Assembly (NCBI GenBank): GCA_001767525.1
Contig: MELF01000039.1
Location: 55,825-119,824, forward strand
Origin: Acidobacteria bacterium RIFCSPLOWO2_12_FULL_68_19
GTDB taxonomy: Bacteria > Acidobacteriota > Vicinamibacteria > Vicinamibacterales > UBA2999
DNA: 64,000 nt
Direction of reading: 5' to 3'
Part shown: positions 6,833 to 15,808 of the stretch, one piece after another
Numbering within the stretch: position 1 is the stretch's first letter
Layout of the letters: each line of letters starts with the position of its first letter
Notes under the pieces: model-generated
Databases searched by the model: none
Told to the model about the DNA's origin: nothing
The model's input: the letters and a program-made list of their open reading frames with translations, nothing else
Position numbers and translations under genes: made by a program

Positions 6833-8236
6833 CTACGTACGGCGTGCCGGGCGCGACCTGCGCCGCGGGCTCCCACGGCGCCGGCGGACGTGCAGCCGGA
6901 TCGGCGTGCCGAGAAAGCCGAACCGGTCCCGAATCTGGTTCACCAGGAACCGCTCGTAGGAGAAATGGAACTCCGAGGCGCCGCTCGTGAAGAAGACGAA
7001 CGTCGGCGGCGCAACCCGGGCCTGCGTCGCATACAGCACCCGCACGTCCCGGCCGTCCCGGGTGGGCGGTGGGTGCGCCGCGGTCACCTTCTTGACGAAC
7101 GTGTTCAGCTCCGGCGTTGGAACGCGGGCCGTGCGCGACGCCGTCACGCGGTCGATCACCTCGAGCAGGCGCGGCGTCCGCTCGCCGGTCAGCGCAGAGA
7201 CGTGCAGGACTGGCGCATAGTCGAGGAACTTCATCTGCCGGCGCAGCTCCTCGTCGAACGCTTTCACGAATCCGGAACCGCGCCCCGTCACGAGGTCCCA
7301 CTTGTTGGCGGCAATAATGATGCCTCTTCCCGCCTTGTCCGCCTCGCCGGCAATGGCGGCATCCTGATCGGTCGCGCCGACGCTCGCATCCACCACCAGC
7401 ACGACAATGTCGGCCGCCTCAATCGCCCGCCGCGCCATGGTCACGCTGACCGCCTCGACCTGTCCGGCCCGGGCAACTCGTCCGGGACGCCGGATGCCGG
7501 CGGTATCGACGATTCGGAACTGCCGTCGATGCCAGCGGAGGACGGCGTCCACCGCATCCCGGGTGGTACCGGGCGCCTCGTTCACGATCATCCGCTCCTC
7601 CCGCAACAGGCGGTTGACCAGTGACGATTTGCCTGCGTTTGGCCGCCCGACGACCGCCACGTTGACTTCGGCAGCGGCGGAGGGCGCGCCGGCCGCCACC
7701 GGCGCGGGCCGCAGCCGATCCAGTATCGCGTCGAGCAGGTCGCCGGTCCCCTCGCCGTGCTCGGCTGACACCTCGAACATCGGATCGAAGCCGAGCTCGG
7801 CGAACTCCAGCAGGCCGCCTTTCGCCCGGCGGTCGTCGGTCTTGTTGACGGCCAGCACCGCGGGCACGCTGGCGGTCCGCACGACGTGCGCGACCTCGCG
7901 GTCGGCGGGGACGAGTCCCTCCCGTCCGTCCACGACGAAGACCAGCACGTCGGCGCCGGCCAGGGCGCGCCGCCCGCGCGCGACAACCAGCTCGTGGAGC
8001 GGATCCGCGCTCGCGCCGAACAAGCCGCCCGTATCGACGAGCTCGAATGACACGCCGCGCCACTCCGCCGGATGGGCAATCACATCGCGCGTCGTACCCG
8101 GCAGAGGGGCCACGATCGCCCGCCTCGTGCCGATCAGCCGGTTGAACAGCGTCGATTTGCCAACGTTTGGCCGGCCGACGAGAACGACCGCCGGCAAGCG
8201 CCGGCCACGGGCGGGACCCGGCTCACGAGGAGTCAT
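6833..8236 (-). CDS. der: ribosome-assembly GTPase Der (EngA)
   Basis: 467 residues from the ATG at MTPREPGPA; the ORF-track form runs 120 codons further upstream into the HU gene and is rejected. It carries the diagnostic pair of GTPase domains: VVLVGRPNVGKSTLFNRL near residue 18 with DTGG and NKTD, and VAVVGRPNAGKSSLVNRL near 190 with DTAG and NKWD. A C-terminal KH-like domain (residues 365-455) follows. Der acts in 50S subunit maturation. The length fits the family. Its start codon abuts the -35 box of the divergent HU promoter. Confidence 0.96.
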   Translation of the reverse strand: MTPREPGPARGRRLPAVVLVGRPNVGKSTLFNRLIGTRRAIVAPLPGTTRDVIAHPAEWRGVSFELVDTGGLFGASADPLHELVVARGRRALAGADVLVFVVDGREGLVPADREVAHVVRTASVPAVLAVNKTDDRRAKGGLLEFAELGFDPMFEVSAEHGEGTGDLLDAILDRLRPAPVAAGAPSAAAEVNVAVVGRPNAGKSSLVNRLLREERMIVNEAPGTTRDAVDAVLRWHRRQFRIVDTAGIRRPGRVARAGQVEAVSVTMARRAIEAADIVVLVVDASVGATDQDAAIAGEADKAGRGIIIAANKWDLVTGRGSGFVKAFDEELRRQMKFLDYAPVLHVSALTGERTPRLLEVIDRVTASRTARVPTPELNTFVKKVTAAHPPPTRDGRDVRVLYATQARVAPPTFVFFTSGASEFHFSYERFLVNQIRDRFGFLGTPIRLHVRRRRGSPRRRSRPARRT

Positions 8237-8265
8237 TTGACAGCGTAAGTGATTCTCTCTATAGT
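8237..8265 (+). promoter_or_regulatory. near-consensus sigma-70 promoter for the HU gene
   Basis: TTGACA (8237-8242), a 17-nt spacer and TATAGT (8260-8265). Transcription would begin near 8272, giving a leader of about 28 nt. The -35 box starts one base after the der start codon. Confidence 0.75.
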
Positions 8266-8299
8266 AGTTACAGTTCTTGCCCCGAGGGGTCCCCAGCGC

Positions 8300-8569
8300 A
8301 TGATCAAGGTCGACATCGTCAACGAGGTTTCCAGGACCGCTGATATCACCAAGGTCAAGGCTGAGGTGGCGGTCGATGCGGTCTTCGACGCGATGCGGCT
8401 GTCGATGCAGCGGGGCGACCGGATCGAACTGCGCGGTTTCGGGGTCTTTCAGGTGAAGCCCCGTAAGCGCGGCATCGGCCGGAACCCACGGACCGGCAAG
8501 GAAGTGCGCATCCCGCCAGGCCGGACCATCCGTTTCAAGCCTGGCAAAGACCTCCAGAATATCGCGTAA
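8300..8569 (+). CDS. HU/IHF-family DNA-binding protein
   Basis: 89 residues, typical for HU, from the ATG at MIKVDIVNEV with AGGGG upstream. The fold marks are clear: an N-terminal helical part (VDIVNEVSRTADITKVKAEVAVDAVFDAM), the strand IELRGFGVFQVKPRKR, the DNA-binding arm GRNPRTGKEVRIPPGRTIRFKPG with its conserved proline, and a short C-terminal helix. HU bends and compacts DNA and assists replication and transcription. The longer ORF-track start would run through the promoter and is unlikely. Confidence 0.95.
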   Translation: MIKVDIVNEVSRTADITKVKAEVAVDAVFDAMRLSMQRGDRIELRGFGVFQVKPRKRGIGRNPRTGKEVRIPPGRTIRFKPGKDLQNIA

Positions 8570-8578
8570 CCGGCCCGC

Positions 8579-9562
8579 ATGGGCTCTTCTGCGTCCCACG
8601 ACCCGGAAAACGGGTTCCCCTCGTCGTCACCCCTCGAGCCGGGGTACGCGGCGCCGCACGAGACCTCTCGGCCGTCGCGCCCCTGGCGCCACATCATCTT
8701 GTTCCTGATGACCGTCGCGTCGACGATGCTCGTCGGCGCCGACCATTTCGCCAGCTTCCACGTCGACTTCGGAGCTCGCACGCTGGACCTGTCGCGCTGG
8801 GAGATCATCGTGAACGGGCTCTGGTACAGCGCCTCGATGCTGGCGATCCTCGGGGCGCACGAGTTCGGCCACTATTACGCGTGCAGGTACTACGGCGTCG
8901 ATGCCTCGCTCCCGTACTTCCTGCCAGCGCCACTGCCGCTCACCGGGACGCTCGGGGCCTTCATCCGTATCCGGCAGATCATCCCGGTCAAGCGCCAGTT
9001 GTTCGACATCGGCATCGCCGGCCCGATTGCCGGCTTCGTGGTGGCGGTGCCGGTGCTGCTCATCGGCATGAGCCTCTCGCGGGTCTCGGCGCTGCCGAGC
9101 GACACGCGCGGGTTCGTGGAGCTCGGCGAGCCGCTGCTGTTCAAGGCGGCGGCCTGGCTGTTCTGGGGCTCGCCCCCAGACGGGTACTCGATCAACATGC
9201 ACCCGATGGCATTTGCCGCATGGTTCGGCCTGCTGGCGACGGCGCTGAATCTCTTCCCCATCGGCCAGCTCGACGGGGGGCACATTGCCTACGCGGTGCT
9301 CGGGCGCAGGAGCACGATCGTGACGTTCGGCACGGTCGGCGTGCTGGTCGGACTCACGTTCGTGTCGAGCTCGTGGGCCGTGTGGACGGTACTGACCGTC
9401 GTGATGCTGCTCGCGTTCGGGCCCAGGCATCCGCGCACGATCGACGAGCACGTTCCGCTCGACCGGGGGCGAATGTGGCTGGCCGGCTTCGCGTTCGTGA
9501 TGTTCGTCCTCTGCTTCACGCCGGCCCCGCTCGAACCGCTCGACATCGTGTCGCGGCCGTAA
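8579..9562 (+). CDS. site-2 protease family (M50) membrane metalloprotease
   Basis: 327 residues with about six membrane segments. The zinc motif is GAHEFGHYYACRYYGV near residue 93 in a membrane helix, and the third ligand motif FPIGQLDGGHIAYAVLG lies near 230, as in M50 site-2 proteases. The segment LPYFLPAPLPLTGTLGAFIRI and DIGIAGPIAGF are also typical of this subgroup. Such enzymes cut transmembrane substrates, often anti-sigma factors. It starts 9 nt after the HU stop and may be read from the HU promoter. A hydrophilic N-terminus (residues 1-38) precedes the first helix. Confidence 0.9.
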   Translation: MGSSASHDPENGFPSSSPLEPGYAAPHETSRPSRPWRHIILFLMTVASTMLVGADHFASFHVDFGARTLDLSRWEIIVNGLWYSASMLAILGAHEFGHYYACRYYGVDASLPYFLPAPLPLTGTLGAFIRIRQIIPVKRQLFDIGIAGPIAGFVVAVPVLLIGMSLSRVSALPSDTRGFVELGEPLLFKAAAWLFWGSPPDGYSINMHPMAFAAWFGLLATALNLFPIGQLDGGHIAYAVLGRRSTIVTFGTVGVLVGLTFVSSSWAVWTVLTVVMLLAFGPRHPRTIDEHVPLDRGRMWLAGFAFVMFVLCFTPAPLEPLDIVSRP

Positions 9563-9566
9563 GTCC

Positions 9567-11849
9567 TCACAGTACGTTCAGCGGATCTACGTCGATGGTC
9601 ACGCGACGTTCGAGCCGCGGGTGCGCGGCCAGCGCATCCCGCAGAGCGCAGCGCATCGCCGCACGGCGGGTCCCCTTCAGGAAGAACTGCACGCGGTGCT
9701 CGCCCCGCAGCCGGCCAAGCGGCGCCGGCGCCGGACCCAGGACGATGAACGGCACATCTCTGGCGGGCGCATCGAGCTCACGCACGAGCGTTGCGGCGGC
9801 GCCGGCGGCGTCGGCGAACGTCCGCCCGCGAACGACCGCGTTGATGAGGGCCACAACCGGCGGGTAGCGCATGCTTCGGCGGTAGGCCAGTTCGCGCTCG
9901 AAGAACGTCGCATAGTCCTGGCGGCAGGCGACCTGGATGCTGTAGTGCTCCGGATAGAGCGTCTGGACAATCGCCTCGCCGGCGCGCTCGCCCCGTCCGG
10001 CCCGTCCCGCCACCTGCGTAAGCAGCTGGAACGTCCGTTCGGCGGCGCGGAAGTCCGCCAGACCGAGGCCGATATCGGCCGAAATCACGCCGACGAGCGT
10101 TACGCGCGGAAAGTCGTGTCCCTTCGCGATCATCTGCGTGCCGACGAGGATGTCGACCTCCCCGGCGGCGAACTTCGACAGCACCGTCGTGAGCGCACCC
10201 CTTCGCCTCACCGAATCGCGATCGACCCGGCGCACGCGCGCCTCCGGGAACAGCTCGATCAGGTGCTGCTCCACCTTTGCGGTGCCGACGCCCGCCTGCT
10301 CGAGGTATGGAGCGGCGCACTTCCGGCACGCCCGGGGCACGTCGTTCGAGTAGTTGCAGTAATGACAGCGGGCCTTCCACCGTCTCGACTCTTCGACACG
10401 TTCGGCATCGTGTCGAGCACGGCCGAGAGGCGGCGCCCCTCGGGACAAGCCGCTCGCCCTGTGCACGGTGAGCGAGACGCTGCAGTTCGGGCACTCGAAC
10501 GTGTCGCCGCACTGCCGGCAGAAGACCGCCGTCGAATAGCCGCGGCGATTGAGCAGCACGACCACCTGCTCGCGGCGGGAGAGTCGATCTCGGATCGCCG
10601 CGACCAGGGCACGGCTGACGATCACCTCGGGGCCCTGTTCGGCGTATTCCTCGCGCATGTTCACCAGGCGCACGCCGGCGAGGGACCGGTCCAGCACCCG
10701 GCGCTCGAGCGTCACCCGCGTGTACTTCCCGGCGGCCGCGTTCTGGTAGCTCTCGAGCGAGGGCGTGGCCGAACCGAGGACCACGAGCGCCCCTTCGGCC
10801 CTGGCGCGGACGATGGCGACGTCGCGGCCATGGTACCGGGGCGTCTCGTCCTGTTTGTAGGAGCTGTCCTGTTCCTCGTCCACGATGATGAGCCCGGTTC
10901 GTGCCAGCGGCGCGAATACCGCCGAGCGCGTGCCGACGACGACATCGACATCGCCGCGACGGATCCGCTGCCACTGGTCGTGCCGCTCGCCTCCGGAGAG
11001 CGCGCTGTGCTGAATCGCCACCCGCTCGCCGAACGCCGACCGCAGGAGCGCCGCGACCGACGGCGTGAGCGCGATTTCGGGCACGAGCAGCAGCACCTGC
11101 CGCCCCAGCCGGCAGACCTGCTCGGCCAGCCGCAGGTACACCTCCGTCTTGCCGCTGCCGGTCACGCCGTGCAGCAGCGCAACCTGGAACGTCCCAGTCT
11201 CGGCGAGCCGGGACAGCGTCGCCAGGGCCGCGTCCTGCTCACCCGTGAGCGCCCGGTCTGTGTCCCGGACAACGTCCGCCAGAGCTGCGCGCCCGAAAGG
11301 GTCGCGTTCGTCGCGCTCGGCGCGCATCGCCACCAGCCCGCGGACCGCCAGTCGGCGGAGCACGTCGGCGCCGACGCCGCGGTCCCGAAGGACCGACGCG
11401 GGCAGTCCGGCCGGCGCTGCCGCCAGCATCCCAAGCGCCTCGCGCTGCTGTGGGGTCAGACCCCGGCTTCCGGGGTCTGACCCCAGGTGCGGCGTCGCGG
11501 CGACGATCCGCCGTGTCTTGTAGCCGGACACCCGGCGGGACGTCGGCGGCAGGGCGACGCCAATCGCGTCGCCGATGCCCGCCATGTAGTACTCCGCCAC
11601 CCACTTGCACAGCTCGACGATCGCGGCCGGCAGGAACGGTTCGTGATCGAGGACCTCCTTCACGTCGCGCGTTTCGGTGTCGGGTCCTGCCGTCGGGTCG
11701 TGACCGATCACGCAGCCGACCAGGGTGCGTGTGCCGACCGGCACGCGCACCCGGGCGCCCACCGGCGGCAGATCCGGAAAACGATGCGGGACGTTGTAGG
11801 TCAGTGCATCCAGCCGGGGAACCGGGACGGCGACGGAGATGAGGCGCAC
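9567..11849 (-). CDS. priA: primosomal replication restart helicase PriA
   Basis: 760 residues from the GTG at VRLISVAVPVPRLDALTYNVP; the ORF-track extension is rejected. Domains in order: 3' DNA-binding domain (1-105), winged helix (about 105-220), SF2 helicase with HGVTGSGKTEVYLRL (Walker A), IIVDEEQDSSYKQ (DEAH-like box) and VLGSATPSLES, a zinc module (CRQCGDTFECPNC, then CHYC and CRKC), and the C-terminal domain. Two oddities: a GGGGTCAGACCCC palindrome encodes GSDPGSRGLTP in the linker before the winged helix, and about 20 extra residues (RASGLSRGAPPLGRARHD) separate the two halves of the zinc module. Both keep the frame, so the protein is probably functional. Confidence 0.95.
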   Translation of the reverse strand: MRLISVAVPVPRLDALTYNVPHRFPDLPPVGARVRVPVGTRTLVGCVIGHDPTAGPDTETRDVKEVLDHEPFLPAAIVELCKWVAEYYMAGIGDAIGVALPPTSRRVSGYKTRRIVAATPHLGSDPGSRGLTPQQREALGMLAAAPAGLPASVLRDRGVGADVLRRLAVRGLVAMRAERDERDPFGRAALADVVRDTDRALTGEQDAALATLSRLAETGTFQVALLHGVTGSGKTEVYLRLAEQVCRLGRQVLLLVPEIALTPSVAALLRSAFGERVAIQHSALSGGERHDQWQRIRRGDVDVVVGTRSAVFAPLARTGLIIVDEEQDSSYKQDETPRYHGRDVAIVRARAEGALVVLGSATPSLESYQNAAAGKYTRVTLERRVLDRSLAGVRLVNMREEYAEQGPEVIVSRALVAAIRDRLSRREQVVVLLNRRGYSTAVFCRQCGDTFECPNCSVSLTVHRASGLSRGAPPLGRARHDAERVEESRRWKARCHYCNYSNDVPRACRKCAAPYLEQAGVGTAKVEQHLIELFPEARVRRVDRDSVRRRGALTTVLSKFAAGEVDILVGTQMIAKGHDFPRVTLVGVISADIGLGLADFRAAERTFQLLTQVAGRAGRGERAGEAIVQTLYPEHYSIQVACRQDYATFFERELAYRRSMRYPPVVALINAVVRGRTFADAAGAAATLVRELDAPARDVPFIVLGPAPAPLGRLRGEHRVQFFLKGTRRAAMRCALRDALAAHPRLERRVTIDVDPLNVL
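11451..11485. repeat. perfect 16-bp-arm GGGGTCAGACCCC palindrome inside priA
   Basis: TGGGGTCAGACCCCGG, three bases CTT, then the exact reverse complement CCGGGGTCTGACCCCA. The 35-bp hairpin lies wholly inside the priA coding sequence and is read through in frame. Its core equals that of the 2836-2919 element. Confidence 0.9.
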
Positions 11850-12015
11850 CGTGGAAGGCCTCTGTCTAGCGGGTGGGTCCGATCCCGCGATGTGTCGATG
11901 CGATCCGTGCGCGCCCGCGACGGTGCACCTCGGGCCTGTCCAACCCGGCGGCGGACCACAGAGCATCGCGGACGACGGGCGCCTTCACAGATCTTCTGAC
12001 CAAACGGTACACGAG

Positions 12016-12037
12016 TACACCTCTGTTACACCTCTGT
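12016..12037. repeat. 11-bp tandem duplication in the priA upstream spacer
   Basis: TACACCTCTGT is present twice back to back, followed by a CTGTG/CCGTG-rich stretch. The 269-bp spacer 11850-12118 otherwise shows no gene I can support; it must hold the priA promoter. Confidence 0.55.
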
Positions 12038-12118
12038 GTGTCCGTGTCGCTGTGGCTCGTGAGCAGGGGAAGGAGTGGGCCGGGACGACGCTGACCCGCT
12101 GAACGGTAACGGCGGACG

Positions 12119-12832
12119 CTACTCCCCCTTCAGTATCTCCCTGACTCGCTTCATGTCGCCCCAGACCTCGCGCTTGGCCGACGGGGTGCGCAGCAAGTAC
12201 GCGGGATGATACGTCGGCATGAGGATGGCGTCGCGGTATCTGAACTCACGGCCGCGAAGCCGCGTGATCGGGTCCGTCGTCCGGAGCAGCGACTGGGCCG
12301 CGAACTTGCCGAGCGCGACGATCACCGTGGGCCTGATCGTGTCGATCTGACGAAACAGGAACCTCTCGCACTGCTCCACTTCGTCCGACTCGGGATTGCG
12401 GTTGTTCGGCGGGCGGCACTTGATCACATTGGCGATGTAGACGTCCTGGCGGCGCAGTCCGATCGCCTCGATGATCTTCGTCAGGAGCTGCCCCGCGCGC
12501 CCGACAAACGGCTCCCCCTGGAGGTCTTCGTCGGCGCCAGGCGCTTCGCCCACGAACATCAACCGAGCATCGGGATTGCCGACGCCGAAGACGATCTGCC
12601 GACGTCCGAGGCCATGCAGCTTGCAGCGGGTACAGTTCCCGAGGTCCGCGCGAATCGCCTCCAGCGTCTCGGCCGGCGGCGGGAGGTCCTGGGGTGGCGG
12701 CGCCGGCGCCGGCGCGGCTGACGGGGGAGGTTCGGCCGCTGGCCGGTCCCGCCAGTCGGGCTCCAGCCGTACGCCGGCGACACCCAGTTCGCCGAAGAAC
12801 TCCAGGTGGGCGCTGAGGTCCTCGGACGCCAT
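12119..12832 (-). CDS. family 4 uracil-DNA glycosylase
   Basis: 237 residues. The catalytic domain occupies residues 65-235: [22 protein letters not shown] (motif A, water-activating region), [16 protein letters not shown], and [11 protein letters not shown] (motif B). Four cysteines suited to the family's 4Fe-4S cluster are NCTRC, KCRPP and QCERF. Before this lies a 25-residue Pro/Ala linker and an N-terminal helix ([12 protein letters not shown]) as in family 4 enzymes. It removes uracil from DNA. The start ATG follows directly after the coaBC stop, so the gene is the last of the yicC-gmk-rpoZ-coaBC-UDG operon. Confidence 0.93.
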   Translation of the reverse strand: MASEDLSAHLEFFGELGVAGVRLEPDWRDRPAAEPPPSAAPAPAPPPQDLPPPAETLEAIRADLGNCTRCKLHGLGRRQIVFGVGNPDARLMFVGEAPGADEDLQGEPFVGRAGQLLTKIIEAIGLRRQDVYIANVIKCRPPNNRNPESDEVEQCERFLFRQIDTIRPTVIVALGKFAAQSLLRTTDPITRLRGREFRYRDAILMPTYHPAYLLRTPSAKREVWGDMKRVREILKGE

Positions 12833-14059
12833 CTACGCGCGCACCGGCGAAGCCGCGCGGGTGCGCAGCAACTGCTCGACGCGGTCCAGAATCGCCGCCG
12901 CCACGCGCTCTTTCGACTGCACGGGAAGCTCCTGTTCTCCCTCCGCATCGATGAGGGTGACGGCGTTGGTCTCGACCTCGAAGCCGGCGTCGGGCCGCGC
13001 GACGTCGTTGGCGACCATCAGGTCGACCCCCTTGCGGGTCCGCTTCTCGCGCGCCTTGGCCGCGGCATCGCCGGTCTCGGCCGCAAAACCGACGAGCAGC
13101 GGCGTGCCCGAGGCCGCGCGCGACGCCGTCCCGCTGAGATCGCCCAGGATGTCGCGCGTGCGCTCGAGCCTCAGCGTCAGCGGCGCGTCGGCCTTCGGCG
13201 CCTTGTGCGCGGCCGGCGACGAAGGCGTGTAATCGGCCACGGCCGCCGCCATGATCACCACCTCCGCCCGGCTGGCGGCCACCATCACCGCGGCGTGCAT
13301 CTCCGCGGCGCTGCGGACCCGCACGATCTCGTCGGCCCCGGGAGGCTCCAGGCCCGTCGGGCCGGCCACGAGCGTCACCCGCGCGCCCCGCCGCCGCGCC
13401 TCGGCGGCCAGCGCAAATCCCATCCGGCCGCTCGATCGGTTGCCGACGTAGCGCACCGCATCGATGTCCTCATAGGTCGGCCCCGCGGTGACCACCACAT
13501 GGCGTCCACGCAGAATCGAATCGACCGGGGTGAGCATCGCGAGCGCCGCCGCGACGATGTCGGACGATTCGGCGAGCCGTCCCTTCCCGATCCATCCGCA
13601 CGCCAGGTACCCCTCGCCGGGCTCGACCAATCGCACGCCGCGCGCGGCCAGCGTGCGAAGGTTCCGCTGCACCGCGTCGTGCGCGAGCATGTTGGAGTTC
13701 ATCGCGGGCGCCACGAGCACCGGCGCGCGCGTGGCCAGGTACAGGGAGCTCAGGAAGTCGTCGGCGAGGCCGGCGGCGAACTTGCCGATCACGTTGGCCG
13801 TGCACGGTGCGACGAGCAGCAGCGCGATCTGGTCGGCGATGGCGATGTGCTCGATCTCCGCGTTCATCCCTGGCTTCCACTGCGAGGTGACCACTCTCCG
13901 CCGGGTGATCGCCTCGAAGGTCACCGGGCCGACAAACCGCGCCGCCGACCGCGTCATCACCGCGACGACGTCGTGGCCGTGGCGCTGCAGGCCCCGGCAC
14001 ACGTCCACGGCCTTGTAAGCGCCGATGCCGCCGGTCACACCGAGCGCGATGAGTGCCAT
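12833..14059 (-). CDS. coaBC: bifunctional phosphopantothenoylcysteine decarboxylase/phosphopantothenate-cysteine ligase
   Basis: 408 residues from the second methionine. The N-terminal CoaC flavoprotein domain (about 1-185) has [19 protein letters not shown] and the PAMNSNML active-site motif. The CoaB ligase domain follows from about 190 with [22 protein letters not shown] and a [16 protein letters not shown]-like nucleotide region. The two steps turn 4'-phosphopantothenate into phosphopantetheine for CoA. It is preceded by rpoZ by 9 nt and followed with zero spacing by the UDG gene (TAG then ATG). Confidence 0.96.
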   Translation of the reverse strand: MALIALGVTGGIGAYKAVDVCRGLQRHGHDVVAVMTRSAARFVGPVTFEAITRRRVVTSQWKPGMNAEIEHIAIADQIALLLVAPCTANVIGKFAAGLADDFLSSLYLATRAPVLVAPAMNSNMLAHDAVQRNLRTLAARGVRLVEPGEGYLACGWIGKGRLAESSDIVAAALAMLTPVDSILRGRHVVVTAGPTYEDIDAVRYVGNRSSGRMGFALAAEARRRGARVTLVAGPTGLEPPGADEIVRVRSAAEMHAAVMVAASRAEVVIMAAAVADYTPSSPAAHKAPKADAPLTLRLERTRDILGDLSGTASRAASGTPLLVGFAAETGDAAAKAREKRTRKGVDLMVANDVARPDAGFEVETNAVTLIDAEGEQELPVQSKERVAAAILDRVEQLLRTRAASPVRA

Positions 14060-14068
14060 CACTCGCCC

Positions 14069-14239
14069 CTATTCCCGTTCCTCCAGCTTCTCCACTTTCC
14101 GTCGCAGCACTTCCCGCTGGGCGATGGTGACCTTCTTCTCGCCGGCTTCACGCGGCTCGGCGCCCGCCAGCAGTTGACGGGCCCGGAGACTCGCCGTGAC
14201 GACGAACTCGAACCGGTTCTCCTTCGGTGCTCGTTCCAT
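14069..14239 (-). CDS. rpoZ: RNA polymerase omega subunit
   Basis: 56 residues from ATG (MERAPKENRFEFVV). The short omega core NRFEFVVTASLRARQLLAGAEPR is recognisable, followed by a charged C-terminal helix (REVLRRKVEKLEERE). An alternative GTG at 14251 would overlap the gmk stop by 4 bp and add four residues (VSAI). Omega helps assemble RNA polymerase. The place next to gmk and coaBC is the usual one for rpoZ across bacteria. The gene is shorter than the ORF-track minimum in its true form; the listed 204-residue ORF includes antisense-looking sequence from the gmk region. Confidence 0.88.
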   Translation of the reverse strand: MERAPKENRFEFVVTASLRARQLLAGAEPREAGEKKVTIAQREVLRRKVEKLEERE

Positions 14240-14247
14240 GATTGCGC

Positions 14248-14925
14248 TCACGCCTTTCCCGAGGTCCTGGCCCCCGGAGGCGGGGCCTTGAAGGTCTCTA
14301 TGATCTCTTCGGCGTGGCGCCGCATGACCTTCACCCGGGCGCGTTCCGCCTGTACGATGGCCGCCATCCGCCCGACCGCCGGTTCCAGATCGTCGTTGAC
14401 CACCAGGTACTCGTACTGCGAGAACTCGTCGACCTCGCCGCACGCCACCTCGAGGCGCCTCCGGATCTGATCCTCCGAGTCCTTGCTGCGGCCGCGCAGG
14501 CGCTGCTCGAGGGTCGCCGCCGACGGAGGGAGCACGAAGATGCCGACCGTCTCGATGCCGCGGCTGCGGACCTGGCGCGCTCCCTGGACGTCGATGACCA
14601 GCACGACGTCGTGCCCGGCCGCCAGGAGCGCGTCGGTGTCGGCAGCCGCCGTCCCGTAGCAGTGGCCGAAGACGCTCGCCCACTCGAGGAACGCCCCGTC
14701 GCGCACCATCGCGTCGAAGCGCTCGCGGCTGATGAAATTATAGTCGACGCCGTTCTGCTCACCTGCCCGGGCCGGCCGCGACGTGTAGGAGCGCGACATC
14801 TTCAGGTTCGGCACCACCTGCACCAGCCGCTCGACCAGCGTGGTCTTTCCCGTGCCCGACGGCGCCGACACGATGAAGAGCAGTCCGCGCCTGCCCCGGG
14901 CGGCGTCGAACGGCCTACTCGACAT
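14248..14925 (-). CDS. gmk: guanylate kinase
   Basis: 225 residues. P-loop SAPSGTGKTTLVERL at about residue 19, GMP-binding region MSRSYTSRPARAGEQNGVDYNF and VLVIDVQGARQVR are all as expected, and the LID region (RLRGRSKDSEDQIRRRL) follows. It phosphorylates GMP to GDP. A short proline-rich tail (APPPGARTSGKA) is specific to this protein. The gene overlaps the 3' end of yicC by 11 bp, and its stop overlaps the possible GTG start of rpoZ, which shows a tight operon. Confidence 0.96.
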   Translation of the reverse strand: MSSRPFDAARGRRGLLFIVSAPSGTGKTTLVERLVQVVPNLKMSRSYTSRPARAGEQNGVDYNFISRERFDAMVRDGAFLEWASVFGHCYGTAAADTDALLAAGHDVVLVIDVQGARQVRSRGIETVGIFVLPPSAATLEQRLRGRSKDSEDQIRRRLEVACGEVDEFSQYEYLVVNDDLEPAVGRMAAIVQAERARVKVMRRHAEEIIETFKAPPPGARTSGKA

Positions 14926-15808
14926 TCTGCACCTGCTCGCGCATCTTCTCGAGTTCCGCCTTCGTGGCGATGATCAGCTCGCAGACGCGCAGCCCGTCCG
15001 CCTTGGCGCCGATCGTGTTCACCTCGCGGTTCATTTCCTGCAGCAGGAAGTCGAGCTTGCGGCCGCACGCCTCGTCGCCCGCCTCGAGCGCCTCCCAGTG
15101 CGCGAGGTGGCCGCGGAACCGCGTGAGCTCCTCGCTGATGTCGGACCGCCCTGCCGCGCGGACGATCTCCTGGGCAATCATCGCCTGATCGACCGGCAGT
15201 TCGAAGCTGATTTCGCGGATCCGTTCCTGCAGCCGCCGCTCCAGCGCGCCGCGCCCTTCATCGGAGGCCGCCGCCAGCCGCTCGACGAGCGTCGCGAGGG
15301 TGAGCCGGCGCGCCTCGAGATCGGCGCGAAGGTGCGTCCCTTCGCGCGCCCGCATCGCATCGAGGTCGGCGAGCGCCTGTTCCACCGCCGCCTCCACGCT
15401 CGCCGCGAGCCGTGCCTCCAGGGCGGGATCGGCCTCCGCCACCCGGTCCCGGATCGTGATCGCCTGCGGCAGCCGCAGCAGGTCGCCCGGGGCGAGCGTC
15501 CCGGAGATCAGTCCGCGCTGCCGCGCCTCGTCCAGCGCCGCCGACAGCGCGCGCGCGAACTCCATGTTCAGCTCGACCGTCGGCGCCGCAGCCGTCCGCA
15601 ACTGCACCGTGATCGCCAGCTCCACCCGGCCCCGCGCCAGCCGCTTCTGGAGCAGCGTCCGGACGCGCGGTTCCAGGTCCGCCAGCGATGGGGGAAGCCG
15701 GAGCTGCACATCGAGGAAGCGGTGGTTGACCGCGCGAAGCGTGACAGAAATCGTGGCGCGTTCGTCCTCGTGGGTCAGCGACGCGAAGCCGGTCATCGAC
15801 TTGATCAT
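14915..15808 (-). CDS. YicC-family ribonuclease/RNA-decay adaptor
   Basis: 297 residues. The N-terminus MIKSMTGFASL and VTLRAVNHRFLDVQLRLP are the signature of YicC proteins, and the C-terminal domain (DUF1732) has GRKLDFLLQEMNREVNTIGAKA near the end. Work in other bacteria links the family to endoribonuclease activity and sRNA decay. The gene starts inside the ABC transporter stop (ATGA overlap) and runs into gmk, the common yicC-gmk-rpoZ order. Confidence 0.93.
   Translation of the reverse strand: MIKSMTGFASLTHEDERATISVTLRAVNHRFLDVQLRLPPSLADLEPRVRTLLQKRLARGRVELAITVQLRTAAAPTVELNMEFARALSAALDEARQRGLISGTLAPGDLLRLPQAITIRDRVAEADPALEARLAASVEAAVEQALADLDAMRAREGTHLRADLEARRLTLATLVERLAAASDEGRGALERRLQERIREISFELPVDQAMIAQEIVRAAGRSDISEELTRFRGHLAHWEALEAGDEACGRKLDFLLQEMNREVNTIGAKADGLRVCELIIATKAELEKMREQVQNVE

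Noticed and set aside
9621-11480. 619-residue plus-strand ORF over priA
   Set aside because: Shadow of the PriA helicase gene.
11839-12102. 87-residue plus-strand ORF in the priA spacer
   Set aside because: Contains the tandem 11-bp duplication and no ribosome binding site; no protein features.
12833-14470. 554-residue plus-strand ORF over coaBC
   Set aside because: Antisense of coaBC and rpoZ, which have definite motifs.
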